61,022 nt of DNA, from assembly GCA_024642525.1 (NCBI GenBank), contig JAHEAX010000008.1:23948-84969 (forward strand). The letters run 5' to 3'. The first letter of the stretch is position 1. Each line of letters begins with the position of its first letter. Below, piece after piece: positions 17,811 to 26,370 of this stretch. The stretch comes from Erythrobacteraceae bacterium (lineage in GTDB: Bacteria; Pseudomonadota; Alphaproteobacteria; Sphingomonadales; Sphingomonadaceae). The position numbers and the translations under genes were made by a program. The notes under the pieces are model-generated. The model did no database searches, had not been told where the DNA came from, and saw only the letters and a list, made by a program, of their open reading frames with translations.

Positions 17811-18083
17811 ATGCCCCAATTCGTCATCGAAAGAGAAATGCCGGCCGTCGGCTCCCTCGGGCCTGCCGACCTGCAGGCCGCATCCCAGACATCGTGCAAT
17901 GTGCTGCGTAGCATGGGACCGGACATCCAGTGGGTCCATTCCTATGTCACGGATGACAAGATCTACTGCATCTATCGGGCCGAGAGCGCCGAACTGATCC
18001 AGCAGCACGCGGATACGGCAGGGTTTCCGGCCAATTCGGTGCAGGAAATCCGCTCGGTTATCGATCCCACTACTGCTGAATAG
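17811..18083 (+). CDS. DUF4242 (SCO4226-like) small protein
   Basis: A 90-residue single-domain protein of the DUF4242 family (PQFVIEREMPAVGSL start, then SYVTDDKIYCIYRAESAELIQQHADTAGF). The family includes the Streptomyces protein SCO4226, described as nickel-binding, with a ferredoxin-like fold. GGAGAG precedes ATG 17811. It is transcribed alone, divergent from mtgA and closed by a strong terminator. A metal-related role is plausible from the family and from the divergent metal-exporter operon, but that is inference. Confidence 0.8.
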   Translation: MPQFVIEREMPAVGSLGPADLQAASQTSCNVLRSMGPDIQWVHSYVTDDKIYCIYRAESAELIQQHADTAGFPANSVQEIRSVIDPTTAE

Positions 18084-18096
18084 CAGGTACAAAAAA

Positions 18097-18124
18097 GGGG
18101 CGGGTTTTTGGCCCGCCCCCCTTT
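18097..18124 (+). terminator. Intrinsic terminator between DUF4242 and rpoH
   Basis: GGGGCGGG (18097-18104) pairs with CCCGCCCC (18112-18119); A6 lies before it and CTTTG after it. The stem is convergent and can serve both the DUF4242 gene and rpoH, whose stop is at 18141. Confidence 0.8.
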
Positions 18125-18140
18125 GATTTGTTCTGGCTGT

Positions 18141-19046
18141 TTACGCCGCTGAAGGCATCAACCGTTCACCGGCGATGCGTTGCATCGCCTTCTGCAACTT
18201 TTCAAACGCCCGCACTTCGATCTGGCGGATACGTTCGCGGCTGACACTATAGACCTGTGACAGTTCTTCCAGCGTCTGCGGATTATCGGTCAGGCGCCGT
18301 TCGGTCAGGATGTGTTTTTCCCGATCATTGAGGCTTGCCATCGCTTCGCCCAGCATTTCGTGCCGCACTTCGGCTTCTTCGGCCTCTGCCACGGTTTCGT
18401 CCTGCAACGGGCGATCATCCGTCAGCCAATCCTGCCACTGGCCGCCGCCTTCTTCGTCACCGCGCATCTGGACGTTGAGGGAAGCATCGCCGCCCATCAT
18501 CATCCGGCGGTTCATGTTGATGACTTCCTGCTCGGCCACGCCCAAATCGGTTGCGATCTTGGTCACGTCATCAGGATGCAGGTCGGAATCCTCATAGGCT
18601 TCCAGCTGTTTCTTCATCCGGCGCAGGTTGAAGAACAGTTTCTTCTGCGCTGCGGTCGTGCCCATTTTCACCAGGCTCCAGCTACGCAGGATAAATTCCT
18701 GCATACTCGCCTTGATCCACCACATTGCATAGGTGGCAAGGCGGAAGCCACGATCGGGTTCGAATTTCTTGACACCCTGCATCAACCCGACGTTCCCTTC
18801 GGAAATCAGGTCGCTGACAGGCAGGCCATAGCCGCGATATCCCATGGCAATCTTGGCCACCAGACGCAGGTGAGATGTCACCAGCTGGGCCGCTGCTTCG
18901 GGATCTTCATGTTCGGCGTAACGCTTGGCGAGCATATATTCCTGCTCGGGCGTCAGAATGGGGAATTTCTTGATCTCGGCCAGATAGCGATTGATGCTTT
19001 GCTCACCGCTCAGGGCCGGGACCGACAAACTTTTCTTGGTGCTCAC
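18141..19046 (-). CDS. rpoH: RNA polymerase sigma-32 factor RpoH
   Basis: Heat-shock sigma factor, 301 residues. Region 1.2/2 includes LVTSHLRLVAKIAMGYRGYG and DLISEGNVGLMQGVKKFEPDRGFRLATYAMWWIKASMQEFI. The RpoH box QKKLFFNLRRMK near residue 133 separates it from other group 3 sigmas. Region 4 ends with SRERIRQIEVRAFEKLQ. The start is GTG 19046 with AGGTTAGGGA upstream; the frame runs to 19118 but the extra residues are not family-like. It heads towards DUF4242 and is preceded by rluD on the same strand, 124 bases away. It should drive heat-shock genes such as clpB and perhaps clpP in this window. Confidence 0.96.
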   Translation of the reverse strand: MSTKKSLSVPALSGEQSINRYLAEIKKFPILTPEQEYMLAKRYAEHEDPEAAAQLVTSHLRLVAKIAMGYRGYGLPVSDLISEGNVGLMQGVKKFEPDRGFRLATYAMWWIKASMQEFILRSWSLVKMGTTAAQKKLFFNLRRMKKQLEAYEDSDLHPDDVTKIATDLGVAEQEVINMNRRMMMGGDASLNVQMRGDEEGGGQWQDWLTDDRPLQDETVAEAEEAEVRHEMLGEAMASLNDREKHILTERRLTDNPQTLEELSQVYSVSRERIRQIEVRAFEKLQKAMQRIAGERLMPSAA

Positions 19047-19119
19047 TTTTTCCCTAACCTTTCTTTCGTCGACCTCGCGGTTGCGAACCCCTGATGGGCA
19101 TTCGCGGATACGGGCCACT

Positions 19120-19160
19120 TGGTTCTATATAGACCATCGCTGCCACTTCTTGAAGCGCGT
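19120..19160 (-). promoter_or_regulatory. Possible rpoH promoter
   Basis: Reading the minus strand, TTCAAG (about 19149-19154) is followed after 17 bases by TATATA (19126-19131), with a spacing suited to a housekeeping promoter. The -35 match is weak. The region is A/T-rich against its surroundings and lies 80-105 bases before the rpoH GTG. Confidence 0.35.
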
Positions 19161-19170
19161 TTCATCGATT

Positions 19171-20118
19171 TCAACGAGTGGTTTGGTCGATCAGTTCCCT
19201 CATATCGCTGGGCAATTCGGCGTGAAATTCCACCCATTCACCACTCTGGGGGTGAACAAAACCGAGCGAAGCGGCGTGGAGTGCCTGTCTGTCGAAACCG
19301 AGTTCACGAAGGATCGGTCGAAGCTTGGAGGGAGTTCGTCCATATGTTTGATCCCCCAATAGCGCATGGCCGATTGACGCAAGATGAACCCGGACCTGAT
19401 GGGTTCTACCTGTTTCAAGACGGCATTCTATCAAGCTGCAATCATTGAGTTTTTCCAGCGTCTTGTAATGCGTGATCGCATGCTTCCCGCGCTTCGAATC
19501 GTCATTCAGCACCGCCATTTTCTTGCGGTTGTGATCGGACCTGCCGATTCGCTTTTCGATCGTGCCTGAAGGCGGCATCGGGAAGCCGCCGCAAATGGCC
19601 TTGTATGTCCGTTCAATCGAATGGTCGGCAAATTGCTTCGCCAGCCCTTCATGGGCCTTGGTAGTTTTTGCAACTACCAGCAAACCAGAAGTATCCTTGT
19701 CGATCCGGTGAACAATGCCGGGCCGTGCCACTCCGCCGATTCCCGACAATTGCCCCTTGCAATGATGCAGCAGCGCATTGACCAGCGTGCCATCCTGATT
19801 GCCCGCGGCAGGGTGAACCACCATTCCGGCCGGTTTGTTGATAACGATCAGATGTTCGTCTTCGAACACGACATCGAGAGGAATATCCTGCGGGCGCGCG
19901 GCAGCTTCTGCGGCAGGCGGCACGATGATGGAAAATTTCGCGCCCGCCTGCATTTTGGCGGAAGGGTTGGTGGCCACCGTCTTGCCGACGGTAATCGCGC
20001 CTTCGGCCATCAATGCCTTTATCCGTTCACGCGACAGGCCGCTGGCTTCTGCCAGCGCCTTGTCGAGGCGTTGGTTGGATTCGGGCAATGCGCCTGTAAT
20101 GACTTCGCTGTCGCTCAT
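19171..20118 (-). CDS. rluD: Ribosomal large subunit pseudouridine synthase (RluD-type)
   Basis: 315 residues, RluA family. The N-terminal S4 RNA-binding domain contains QRLDKALAEASGLSRERIKALM. The catalytic domain has the Asp motif HRIDKDTSGLLVVAKT near residue 140 and RTHQVRVHLASIGHALLGD near residue 240. The RluD branch modifies helix 69 of 23S rRNA. The start is ATG 20118, giving MSDSEV; the frame extends to 20298 but runs antisense into the JAMM gene. It is divergent from that gene with only 16 bases between start codons, so each promoter must lie inside the other gene or be shared. Confidence 0.93.
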   Translation of the reverse strand: MSDSEVITGALPESNQRLDKALAEASGLSRERIKALMAEGAITVGKTVATNPSAKMQAGAKFSIIVPPAAEAAARPQDIPLDVVFEDEHLIVINKPAGMVVHPAAGNQDGTLVNALLHHCKGQLSGIGGVARPGIVHRIDKDTSGLLVVAKTTKAHEGLAKQFADHSIERTYKAICGGFPMPPSGTIEKRIGRSDHNRKKMAVLNDDSKRGKHAITHYKTLEKLNDCSLIECRLETGRTHQVRVHLASIGHALLGDQTYGRTPSKLRPILRELGFDRQALHAASLGFVHPQSGEWVEFHAELPSDMRELIDQTTR

Positions 20119-20134
20119 GCTAGGGGAATGGGCG

Positions 20135-20542
20135 ATGAAGCTGGAAGTCTCAAGCTCTGTAATCACTGCGTTGATGCAGGAAGCCGCCCGCGCAGCCCCG
20201 CAAGAGGCATGCGGTTTGCTGTTGGGCCGGCTGGAACCAGATGTGGCCATGGTCAGCATCCACAAACGCGCTGCCAATGTGGCGGCTGCGCCAGACATCC
20301 ACTTCGAAATAGACCCGCAGGCTCTGATTGACGCGCATCGCCATGCCCGTGCTGGCGGCCCTGCGGTGGTGGGATATTACCATTCGCATCCATCAGGTCC
20401 GCCGTTTCCATCTGCAACGGACTGCGCGCAGGCATCTTCGGACGGCAGGGTGTGGGCAATTATCGGTGAAGGGCAGCTTCGCTTCTGGCGCGATACGGCC
20501 AATGGCTTTATCGAACTTTCCTGTTCGGTCGGGCGGGAGTAG
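20135..20542 (+). CDS. M67 family (JAB/JAMM) metallopeptidase
   Basis: A 135-residue protein with the full JAMM zinc motif: Glu in QEACGLLLG near residue 24 and HSHPSGPPFPSATD near residues 85-98 (His-x-His, Ser and Asp). Bacterial stand-alone JAMM proteins cleave isopeptide-like or sulfur-carrier C-termini. No ubiquitin-like or ThiS/MoaD partner is seen here. The start is ATG 20135 with AGGGGA upstream; ATG 20117 is an alternative that would overlap rluD. It is divergent from rluD and about 140 bases before chpT on the same strand, with no terminator, so read-through to chpT is possible. Confidence 0.88.
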   Translation: MKLEVSSSVITALMQEAARAAPQEACGLLLGRLEPDVAMVSIHKRAANVAAAPDIHFEIDPQALIDAHRHARAGGPAVVGYYHSHPSGPPFPSATDCAQASSDGRVWAIIGEGQLRFWRDTANGFIELSCSVGRE

Positions 20543-20681
20543 AGCCTTGTTTAGGCGGAGTAACTGCCCGACTGGATTGCTTCAAGCTACGCGGCCCGTG
20601 CCATCATTCAAAGGGGCGGGTGGCGAATACGGGATTTTGCCGTAAAACAGTGCCTCCTCTGACAGGATATATACCTGAACC

Positions 20682-21341
20682 ATGAATAATACTGCCTCTG
20701 TCGATCTTGCCGCCTTGCTCTGCTCGCGCCTGTGCCACGACCTGCTCAGCCCGGTCGGTGCGCTCAACAATGGCCTGGAACTTCTCGCTGACGAGAAAGA
20801 CCCCGAAATGCGCGCCCGCTGCATGGAACTGCTGGAACAGAGCGCACGCACCAGCGCCGACAAGCTTAAATTCTTTCGGCTGGCCTATGGCGCTGCTGGC
20901 GGCTTTGGCGAATATGTTGAAGTGGCAGAGCCAAAGGCGCTGATCGAAGCGCTGGTTGCCGACAAGAAGCGGATCGAAGTGAACTGGGCATTGGCCGATG
21001 CCAAATTGCCCAAGGATGCGGTCAAGGTGCTGCTCAACTTCGCCCATATTGCAATCGACGCGCTGGTGCGTGGCGGCACGCTGGATATCGGGGCGGAAAT
21101 GCGCGACGGGGCAAGCGAGATCGTGGTTCGCGCGGCAGGCACGAAAATCGCGTTTGACGATGCCATTGGCAAGGCGCTGGAAGGCAGGTTGCCCGAAAGC
21201 GAACTGTCCAGCCGCACAGCCCCTGCCCATATGATTGCCCTGCTGGCAGAACAGGCAGGCGGCGGCCTTCAATATCAACGCAGTGACGAAGCGCTGGTGC
21301 TGGGCGCAGTGCTGCCGCAGCCTGAAGGCATGATCGGATGA
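20682..21341 (+). CDS. chpT: Histidine phosphotransferase ChpT
   Basis: 219 residues. ChpT passes phosphate from the hybrid kinase CckA to CtrA and CpdR, the core cell-cycle circuit of Alphaproteobacteria. The DHp-like helix carries the phospho-accepting His in LCSRLCHDLLSPVGALNNGLELL near residue 19. The C-terminal part resembles a degenerate ATPase domain without nucleotide motifs, as in the family. The stop overlaps the next gene in ATGA. Finding this gene supports an alphaproteobacterial origin. The ribosome site is weak (AGGATA, rather far from ATG 20682). Confidence 0.93.
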   Translation: MNNTASVDLAALLCSRLCHDLLSPVGALNNGLELLADEKDPEMRARCMELLEQSARTSADKLKFFRLAYGAAGGFGEYVEVAEPKALIEALVADKKRIEVNWALADAKLPKDAVKVLLNFAHIAIDALVRGGTLDIGAEMRDGASEIVVRAAGTKIAFDDAIGKALEGRLPESELSSRTAPAHMIALLAEQAGGGLQYQRSDEALVLGAVLPQPEGMIG

Positions 21342-22042
21342 AGGACGAGCTCGTTCATCGCGAGCACTTGTCGCCCAATTGCGACGAACGCAGCCTGCCG
21401 GTCACCATGGTGGTGCTGCATTACACAGAGATGGAAAGCGCCGACGCCGCGCTTCAGCGTATGTGCGACCCCGAAGCCAAGGTCAGCGCACATTACCTCA
21501 TCAGCGAAGAAGGCGAAGTCATTCGCCTGGTGCCGGAAGAAAAGCGGGCGTGGCACGCCGGTGTGAGCTTCTGGCGCGGTCACAAGGACGTCAATTCCGC
21601 CAGCATCGGCATCGAACTTGACCATCCGGGGCACGCGCTGGGCTATCGCGATTTTTCTGAAAAGCAGTTCGAAGCGCTGGTTCCGCTGCTGGCCCGCATC
21701 GTCAAACAGCATGATATTCCGCGCGCGAACGTGGTCGGCCATTCCGACATCGCGCCAATGCGCAAGATAGATCCGGGCGAGTTATTTCCGTGGGACCGGC
21801 TGGCAGAATATGGCCTTGCCATTCCCAAGCCGGAAATCTCGCTGGGCGATCCTTTCGACAATGACGGCGCCTTCTATCTGGCGCTTGAACGGTTCGGCTA
21901 TGACATCACCGATGGCCACAAGGCGGTTGAAGCCTTCCAGCGGCGTTGGCGGCCGGAAAAGATCGACGGAGAAATAGATGGCCAGATTCGCGCCATCCTC
22001 TTCCAATTGCTCTTGGATCGCGACCGCGGAAGCGCTAGATAG
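21338..22042 (+). CDS. AmpD-like N-acetylmuramoyl-L-alanine amidase
   Basis: A 234-residue zinc amidase of the amidase_2 family. The zinc ligands and neighbours are VVLHYTEM near residue 28, a central GIELDHPG, and GHSDIAPMRKIDPGELFPW near residue 134, whose His and Asp complete the site. A C-terminal helical peptidoglycan-binding-like region (EAFQRRWRP near residue 200) follows. No signal peptide is visible, so it probably acts in the cytoplasm on anhydro-muropeptides during wall recycling. It overlaps chpT by four bases, and RNase P RNA begins within a few bases of its stop. Confidence 0.9.
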   Translation: MKDELVHREHLSPNCDERSLPVTMVVLHYTEMESADAALQRMCDPEAKVSAHYLISEEGEVIRLVPEEKRAWHAGVSFWRGHKDVNSASIGIELDHPGHALGYRDFSEKQFEALVPLLARIVKQHDIPRANVVGHSDIAPMRKIDPGELFPWDRLAEYGLAIPKPEISLGDPFDNDGAFYLALERFGYDITDGHKAVEAFQRRWRPEKIDGEIDGQIRAILFQLLLDRDRGSAR

Positions 22043-22045
22043 GCG

Positions 22046-22472
<427 letters not shown>

Positions 22473-22493
22473 TTATCGAAATTGTGAGAACCT

Positions 22494-22518
22494 ATCGGGA
22501 TGCATACGCCATCCCGAT
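22494..22518. terminator. Hairpin between rnpB and ugd
   Basis: ATCGGGATG (22494-22502) and CATCCCGAT (22510-22518) form a perfect nine-pair stem. It lies between the 3' end of rnpB and the stop of the convergent ugd. Neither side has a T run, so it may be a weak terminator or an RNA 3' processing barrier. Confidence 0.5.
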
Positions 22519-22543
22519 TGGCTGAATTGGTCTGCAACCGGCC

Positions 22544-23854
22544 CTAGTGGCGGCCAATGCTGACATAGGTGAAGCCCGCGCCCCGCACATCTTCCGGCTG
22601 GTAGATATTGCGAAGGTCCACCAGCAGCGGAACCTTTGCCAGGTCCTTCACTCGCGAAAGATCGAGCGCACGGAACACGTCCCATTCGGTGACGATCACC
22701 ACCGCATCGCAGCCTTCGATGGCGGAATAGGGGTCTTCCATCATGCTGACTTCGGGCATCAGCGGGGCTGCCTGTTCCATGCCTTCTGGGTCATAGGCAG
22801 TCACTTCCACGCCCGCATCATGCAGCGCCATCGCAATGGCGATAGAGGGGCTGTCGCGCATGTCGTCGGTGTTGGGTTTGAAAGTCAGGCCCAGCAGGGC
22901 GACCTTCTTGCCGCGCGCCGCTTCTGCACCGCCAATCGCGTCTATAACCTTGCGGCCCATGGCGCGTTTGCGTGTTTCATTGGCCTTCACCACCGATTCC
23001 ACAATCCGCACGGGGCTGTCGTAATCTTCAGCCGTTTTCAGCAGGGCAAGTGTGTCCTTGGGGAAGCACGAACCGCCATAGCCTGGCCCTGCATGAAGGA
23101 ATTTGGGGCCAATGCGGTTGTCGGCGCCAATGCCGCGGCTGACATCCTGCACATCTGCGCCGACCTTTTCGCACAGGTCCGCCATTTCGTTGATGAACAT
23201 GATCTTGGTCGCCAGAAACGCATTGCCTGCATATTTTATCAGTTCGGAACTGCGCCTGCTGGTGAACAGTATGGGCGATTCATTGAGAAACAGCGGGCGA
23301 TAGACTTCGCGCATCACATCGCGTGCGAATTCCTCTTCTGCGCCGATAACAATGCGGTCAGGGTGCTTGAAATCCCCGATGGCCGCGCCTTCGCGCAGGA
23401 ATTCCGGATTGGAGACGACAGCGAACTTATGTTTCGTGCCGCTTTCGCGCAGGATACGTTCAACTTCGTCGCCCGTGCCGACCGGCACCGTGGACTTGGT
23501 AACCACGACCGCGTCGTTTGACAGGCTTTCGCCAACTTCGCTCGCAACGGCATAGACGAAGGACAGGTCCGCATGGCCATCACCGCGCCGCGACGGCGTG
23601 CCCACGGCAATGAAAATCGCTGCGGCACCGGCAATGCCTTCGGCCAGATCTGTAGTGAAGGAGAGGCGGCCCGCCTTCACATTGGCGCCCACCAGTTCTG
23701 CCAGGCCCGGCTCGTAGATCGGCATGACGCCTTCGTGCAGGCGGTCGATCTTTGACTGGTCCTTGTCGATGCAAACCACATCATGACCGAAATCTGCGAA
23801 ACAGGCACCCGACACCAGTCCGACGTAACCTGACCCCACCATCGCGATTTTCAT
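22544..23854 (-). CDS. ugd: UDP-glucose 6-dehydrogenase
   Basis: Oxidises UDP-glucose to UDP-glucuronate with two NAD+, feeding exopolysaccharide and capsule synthesis. 436 residues. The N-terminal Rossmann fold has GSGYVGLVSGACFAD. TKSTVPVGTGDEVE and the catalytic Cys in GPGYGGSCFPKDTLAL lie near residue 262. The C-terminal UDP-binding domain contains LGLTFKPNTDDMRDSPS. It overlaps the upstream metallophosphatase by four bases (ATGA), so the two are co-expressed. Confidence 0.97.
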   Translation of the reverse strand: MKIAMVGSGYVGLVSGACFADFGHDVVCIDKDQSKIDRLHEGVMPIYEPGLAELVGANVKAGRLSFTTDLAEGIAGAAAIFIAVGTPSRRGDGHADLSFVYAVASEVGESLSNDAVVVTKSTVPVGTGDEVERILRESGTKHKFAVVSNPEFLREGAAIGDFKHPDRIVIGAEEEFARDVMREVYRPLFLNESPILFTSRRSSELIKYAGNAFLATKIMFINEMADLCEKVGADVQDVSRGIGADNRIGPKFLHAGPGYGGSCFPKDTLALLKTAEDYDSPVRIVESVVKANETRKRAMGRKVIDAIGGAEAARGKKVALLGLTFKPNTDDMRDSPSIAIAMALHDAGVEVTAYDPEGMEQAAPLMPEVSMMEDPYSAIEGCDAVVIVTEWDVFRALDLSRVKDLAKVPLLVDLRNIYQPEDVRGAGFTYVSIGRH

Positions 23855-24654
23855 GTTGCGGTTTCCCTTTTCTCGATGGTTATTTCACCATTTTCATGCG
23901 CGGTCTGGATGTATCGGCGTGTATCGTCTTCCAGCACCAGCGCAGTCAAACGTCCGTTCCGATAAGCGCCGGTGTCGATCCCGATACGATTGTCCTGCTC
24001 ATCGACATCAGGAAAGATGGTGTGGCCATGAACGACCACGTGCGAATGACGATCGGTATGCTGCAGGAAACGTTCGCGAATCCACAACTTGTCGCGCCGC
24101 TTCTGTTCTTCCAGCGGCACACCTGGATGGATTCCGGCATGGACAAATACGTAATCGCCCGCCTGAATGTGTTCCTCAAAGCTACGAAGGAAAGTCCGGT
24201 CGGCCTTGGGGACGTGGCGCTTCATCAGGACCTGCAATTCGTCCAGCGAGCAATCGAGGTAGGTCTTGCGATCGACGCCGTAACTGAGGATTGTCTCGCG
24301 CCCGCCATGCTTGAGGAAATGGCGCAGCACACTTGTGTCCTTGAAGGACTGGAGGAACATTTCCTCGTGATTGCCGGCCAGGATGCGGACCGTGCGCTGT
24401 TCCTGCCATTTGCGTGCACGGGCAATAACACCAGCGCTGTCCGGCCCGCGATCAACCAGATCGCCCAGAAGAATGATGCTGGTATTGGCCTGCGGCAGCT
24501 GCGCGTCATCATGCTCCACTGCGTCAATCAATGCATCGAACAGGTCCAGTCTGCCATGGATGTCGCCAATGACATACAGACGCTCGCCCGCTGGCACAGA
24601 AGCGCCGGGCTGCGATTTCTTCGGTTTGAAGAACTGTCTGATAGGTTCGAACAT
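23851..24654 (-). CDS. Calcineurin-like metallophosphoesterase
   Basis: A 267-residue phosphoesterase of the PrpE/serine-threonine phosphatase type. All motifs are present: GDIHG near residue 32, LLGDLVDRGPDS near residue 65, GNHE near residue 95, then HAGIHPG and VHGHT. Family members hydrolyse diadenosine tetraphosphate or phosphoproteins. The start is ATG 24654 (MFEPIRQFFK); the frame is open to 24711. Its stop overlaps the ugd start, which might link phosphatase signalling with polysaccharide precursor supply. The substrate cannot be told from sequence alone. Confidence 0.88.
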   Translation of the reverse strand: MFEPIRQFFKPKKSQPGASVPAGERLYVIGDIHGRLDLFDALIDAVEHDDAQLPQANTSIILLGDLVDRGPDSAGVIARARKWQEQRTVRILAGNHEEMFLQSFKDTSVLRHFLKHGGRETILSYGVDRKTYLDCSLDELQVLMKRHVPKADRTFLRSFEEHIQAGDYVFVHAGIHPGVPLEEQKRRDKLWIRERFLQHTDRHSHVVVHGHTIFPDVDEQDNRIGIDTGAYRNGRLTALVLEDDTRRYIQTAHENGEITIEKRETAT

Positions 24655-24918
24655 GGTGATACTATAAGCCTTGTGGCGCTGGCGCATAAGGGAACATTCG
24701 ATGCTCCGCAACGCATGACCCGATGCTTAACTGGGTGCTGGCTGGTGCAGAAACAACACACAGCAGCATGCGAAATGAAAATGCGGGCAATTTCTCTTGT
24801 GCAATGCAGCAATGTGCTGCAAGATTATTGCGTATTTGCCAGAGTCCGCACAGCAAACGATGTGGCCAGCAGATGTGCAGGTGGGACGAAGCAACACACG
24901 CAAACAAGGAAGTTTGGT

Positions 24919-25671
24919 ATGCTAACGTCCATCCGCGGCCTCCTCGCCGCTTCTATTTTCACGACCTCTGCCCTTTGTGCAGTTCCTGCCTTCGCGCAGG
25001 AAGCCGAAGAAGCTTCGGATTCGTCAATCACTGTTTCTGCAAATGTCGCCCTGACCAGCGAATACCGCTTCCGCGGTGTCGACCTGTCCGGCGGTGATAT
25101 CGCGGTGCAGGGCGGCGTCGATGTTGCACATGATTCCGGCTTCTACATCGGCACCTGGGGTTCTTCGCTCGATGAAGACACAGTTGGCTATGGCGCGGTC
25201 GAACTCGACGTTTATGGCGGCTGGAGCGGCGATATCGCCGAAGGCCTGTCGGCTGATGTCGGCGTGATCGGCTATCTCTATCCCAATGCTGGCGCAGGTG
25301 ACTTCGACTATGTCGAATTCTACTCCTCGCTCGGCTTCACATTCGGCCCGGCCGAAGCGACTGTCGGCCTTGCCTATGCACCCAAGCAGGATTCGCTGGG
25401 CGGAACAGACAACATCTATGTCTACACCGATCTTGGCGTTGGCATCCCCGGCACGCCGGTGACGGTAACAGGCCACCTTGGCTACACCGATGGCTTCCTG
25501 ACCTTCACCAACGACAGCAAGGCGTTTGACTGGTCGATCGGTGCAGAAACAAGCATTTACGGGCCACTGTCGCTCGGCGTCGCCTATGTGGGCGCAGAAG
25601 GCGACATTCCTCCAGGCTTCTATGATTTCACTGACGATTCCATCGTGGTGACGCTCAGCGCAAGCTTCTAA
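24919..25671 (+). CDS. TorF-family putative porin
   Basis: A 250-residue outer-membrane beta-barrel. The signal peptide ends at VPAFAQ-EAEE near residue 27. SANVALTSEYRFRGVDLSGGDIAVQGGVD then shows the opening of the Gcw_chp/TIGR02001 family. Regular alternating strands run to a terminal Phe (VVTLSASF). AAGGAAG precedes ATG 24919; the long open frame upstream is antisense to the metallophosphatase. The 264-base leader (24655-24918) has a GCAGCA-ATG-TGCTGC inverted repeat at 24806-24820 and no gene. The gene is monocistronic, with a strong terminator. Transport specificity is unknown. Confidence 0.88.
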   Translation: MLTSIRGLLAASIFTTSALCAVPAFAQEAEEASDSSITVSANVALTSEYRFRGVDLSGGDIAVQGGVDVAHDSGFYIGTWGSSLDEDTVGYGAVELDVYGGWSGDIAEGLSADVGVIGYLYPNAGAGDFDYVEFYSSLGFTFGPAEATVGLAYAPKQDSLGGTDNIYVYTDLGVGIPGTPVTVTGHLGYTDGFLTFTNDSKAFDWSIGAETSIYGPLSLGVAYVGAEGDIPPGFYDFTDDSIVVTLSASF

Positions 25672-25689
25672 GCCAATACCAATTCTTGA

Positions 25690-25724
25690 ATGGGGCTGCG
25701 CCTTGCAGGCGCGGCCCCATTTTC
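25690..25724 (+). terminator. Intrinsic terminator after the TorF porin
   Basis: ATGGGGC (25690-25696) with GCCCCAT (25714-25720), plus an inner GCGCC/GGCGC stem, gives a 13-pair hairpin including one T-G pair, followed by TTTT. Confidence 0.9.
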
Positions 25725-25882
25725 GTTTGAGCGCTGATTTGCTCGCCGGTACAGCTGCACGAAAGACGGCTGGCCTTGTCCTTGGCCCCAGATCAATGCA
25801 ATGCCGTGGCTGAACACGATGCATCAGGCGCAGCAGATGGGCTACGCCCTTTGCCTGTCACCCAAAGCAAGAGGTTACCTGC

Positions 25883-26320
25883 ATGACCCACTATCTCCAT
25901 ACCATGATCCGCGTTTCGGACCCTGAAGCAACTGTTCGCTTCTTTGAACTGGTCGGGCTGGAAGAAGTACGCCGGTTCGATAGCGAACAGGGCCGCTTCA
26001 CGCTGATCTTCCTCGCTGCGCCAGGGCAGGCCGGCGTTGCAGAAGTGGAACTGACCTATAACTGGCCGCCGGAAGATGGCAGCGCGGCAGAGGAATATAC
26101 CGGCGGACGCAACTTCGGGCATCTCGCTTACCGCGTCGATAATATTTACGAGACGTGCCAGCGCCTGATGGATGCAGGGGTGACCATCAACCGCCCACCG
26201 CGTGACGGGCACATGGCATTCGTCCGTTCGCCAGATGGAATTTCGGTCGAGCTGTTGCAGGAAGGCAATCTTGCTCCGCAGGAACCATGGGCCAGCATGG
26301 AAAACACCGGCAGCTGGTGA
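25883..26320 (+). CDS. gloA: Lactoylglutathione lyase (glyoxalase I)
   Basis: Converts the methylglyoxal-glutathione hemithioacetal to S-lactoylglutathione. A 145-residue protein of the VOC superfamily with two beta-alpha-beta-beta-beta repeats. Metal ligands are visible as His 6 (HTMIRVSD), Glu in EVELTYNW near residue 56, His in FGHLAYRV near residue 78, and Glu in SVELLQ near residue 122. AAGAGG precedes ATG 25883. The C-terminus is about ten residues longer than in E. coli and ends MENTGSW. A single gene, converging on nhaA. Confidence 0.92.
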   Translation: MTHYLHTMIRVSDPEATVRFFELVGLEEVRRFDSEQGRFTLIFLAAPGQAGVAEVELTYNWPPEDGSAAEEYTGGRNFGHLAYRVDNIYETCQRLMDAGVTINRPPRDGHMAFVRSPDGISVELLQEGNLAPQEPWASMENTGSW

Positions 26321-26370
26321 CACAATAGCGCCTGCCTGCCGATGGCTGTCAGCCCGGCAGGCGGTTACGA

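Noticed and set aside
23752-24918. Upstream extension of the TorF porin frame
   Set aside because: It runs antisense through the metallophosphatase; the real start with signal peptide and ribosome site is 24919.
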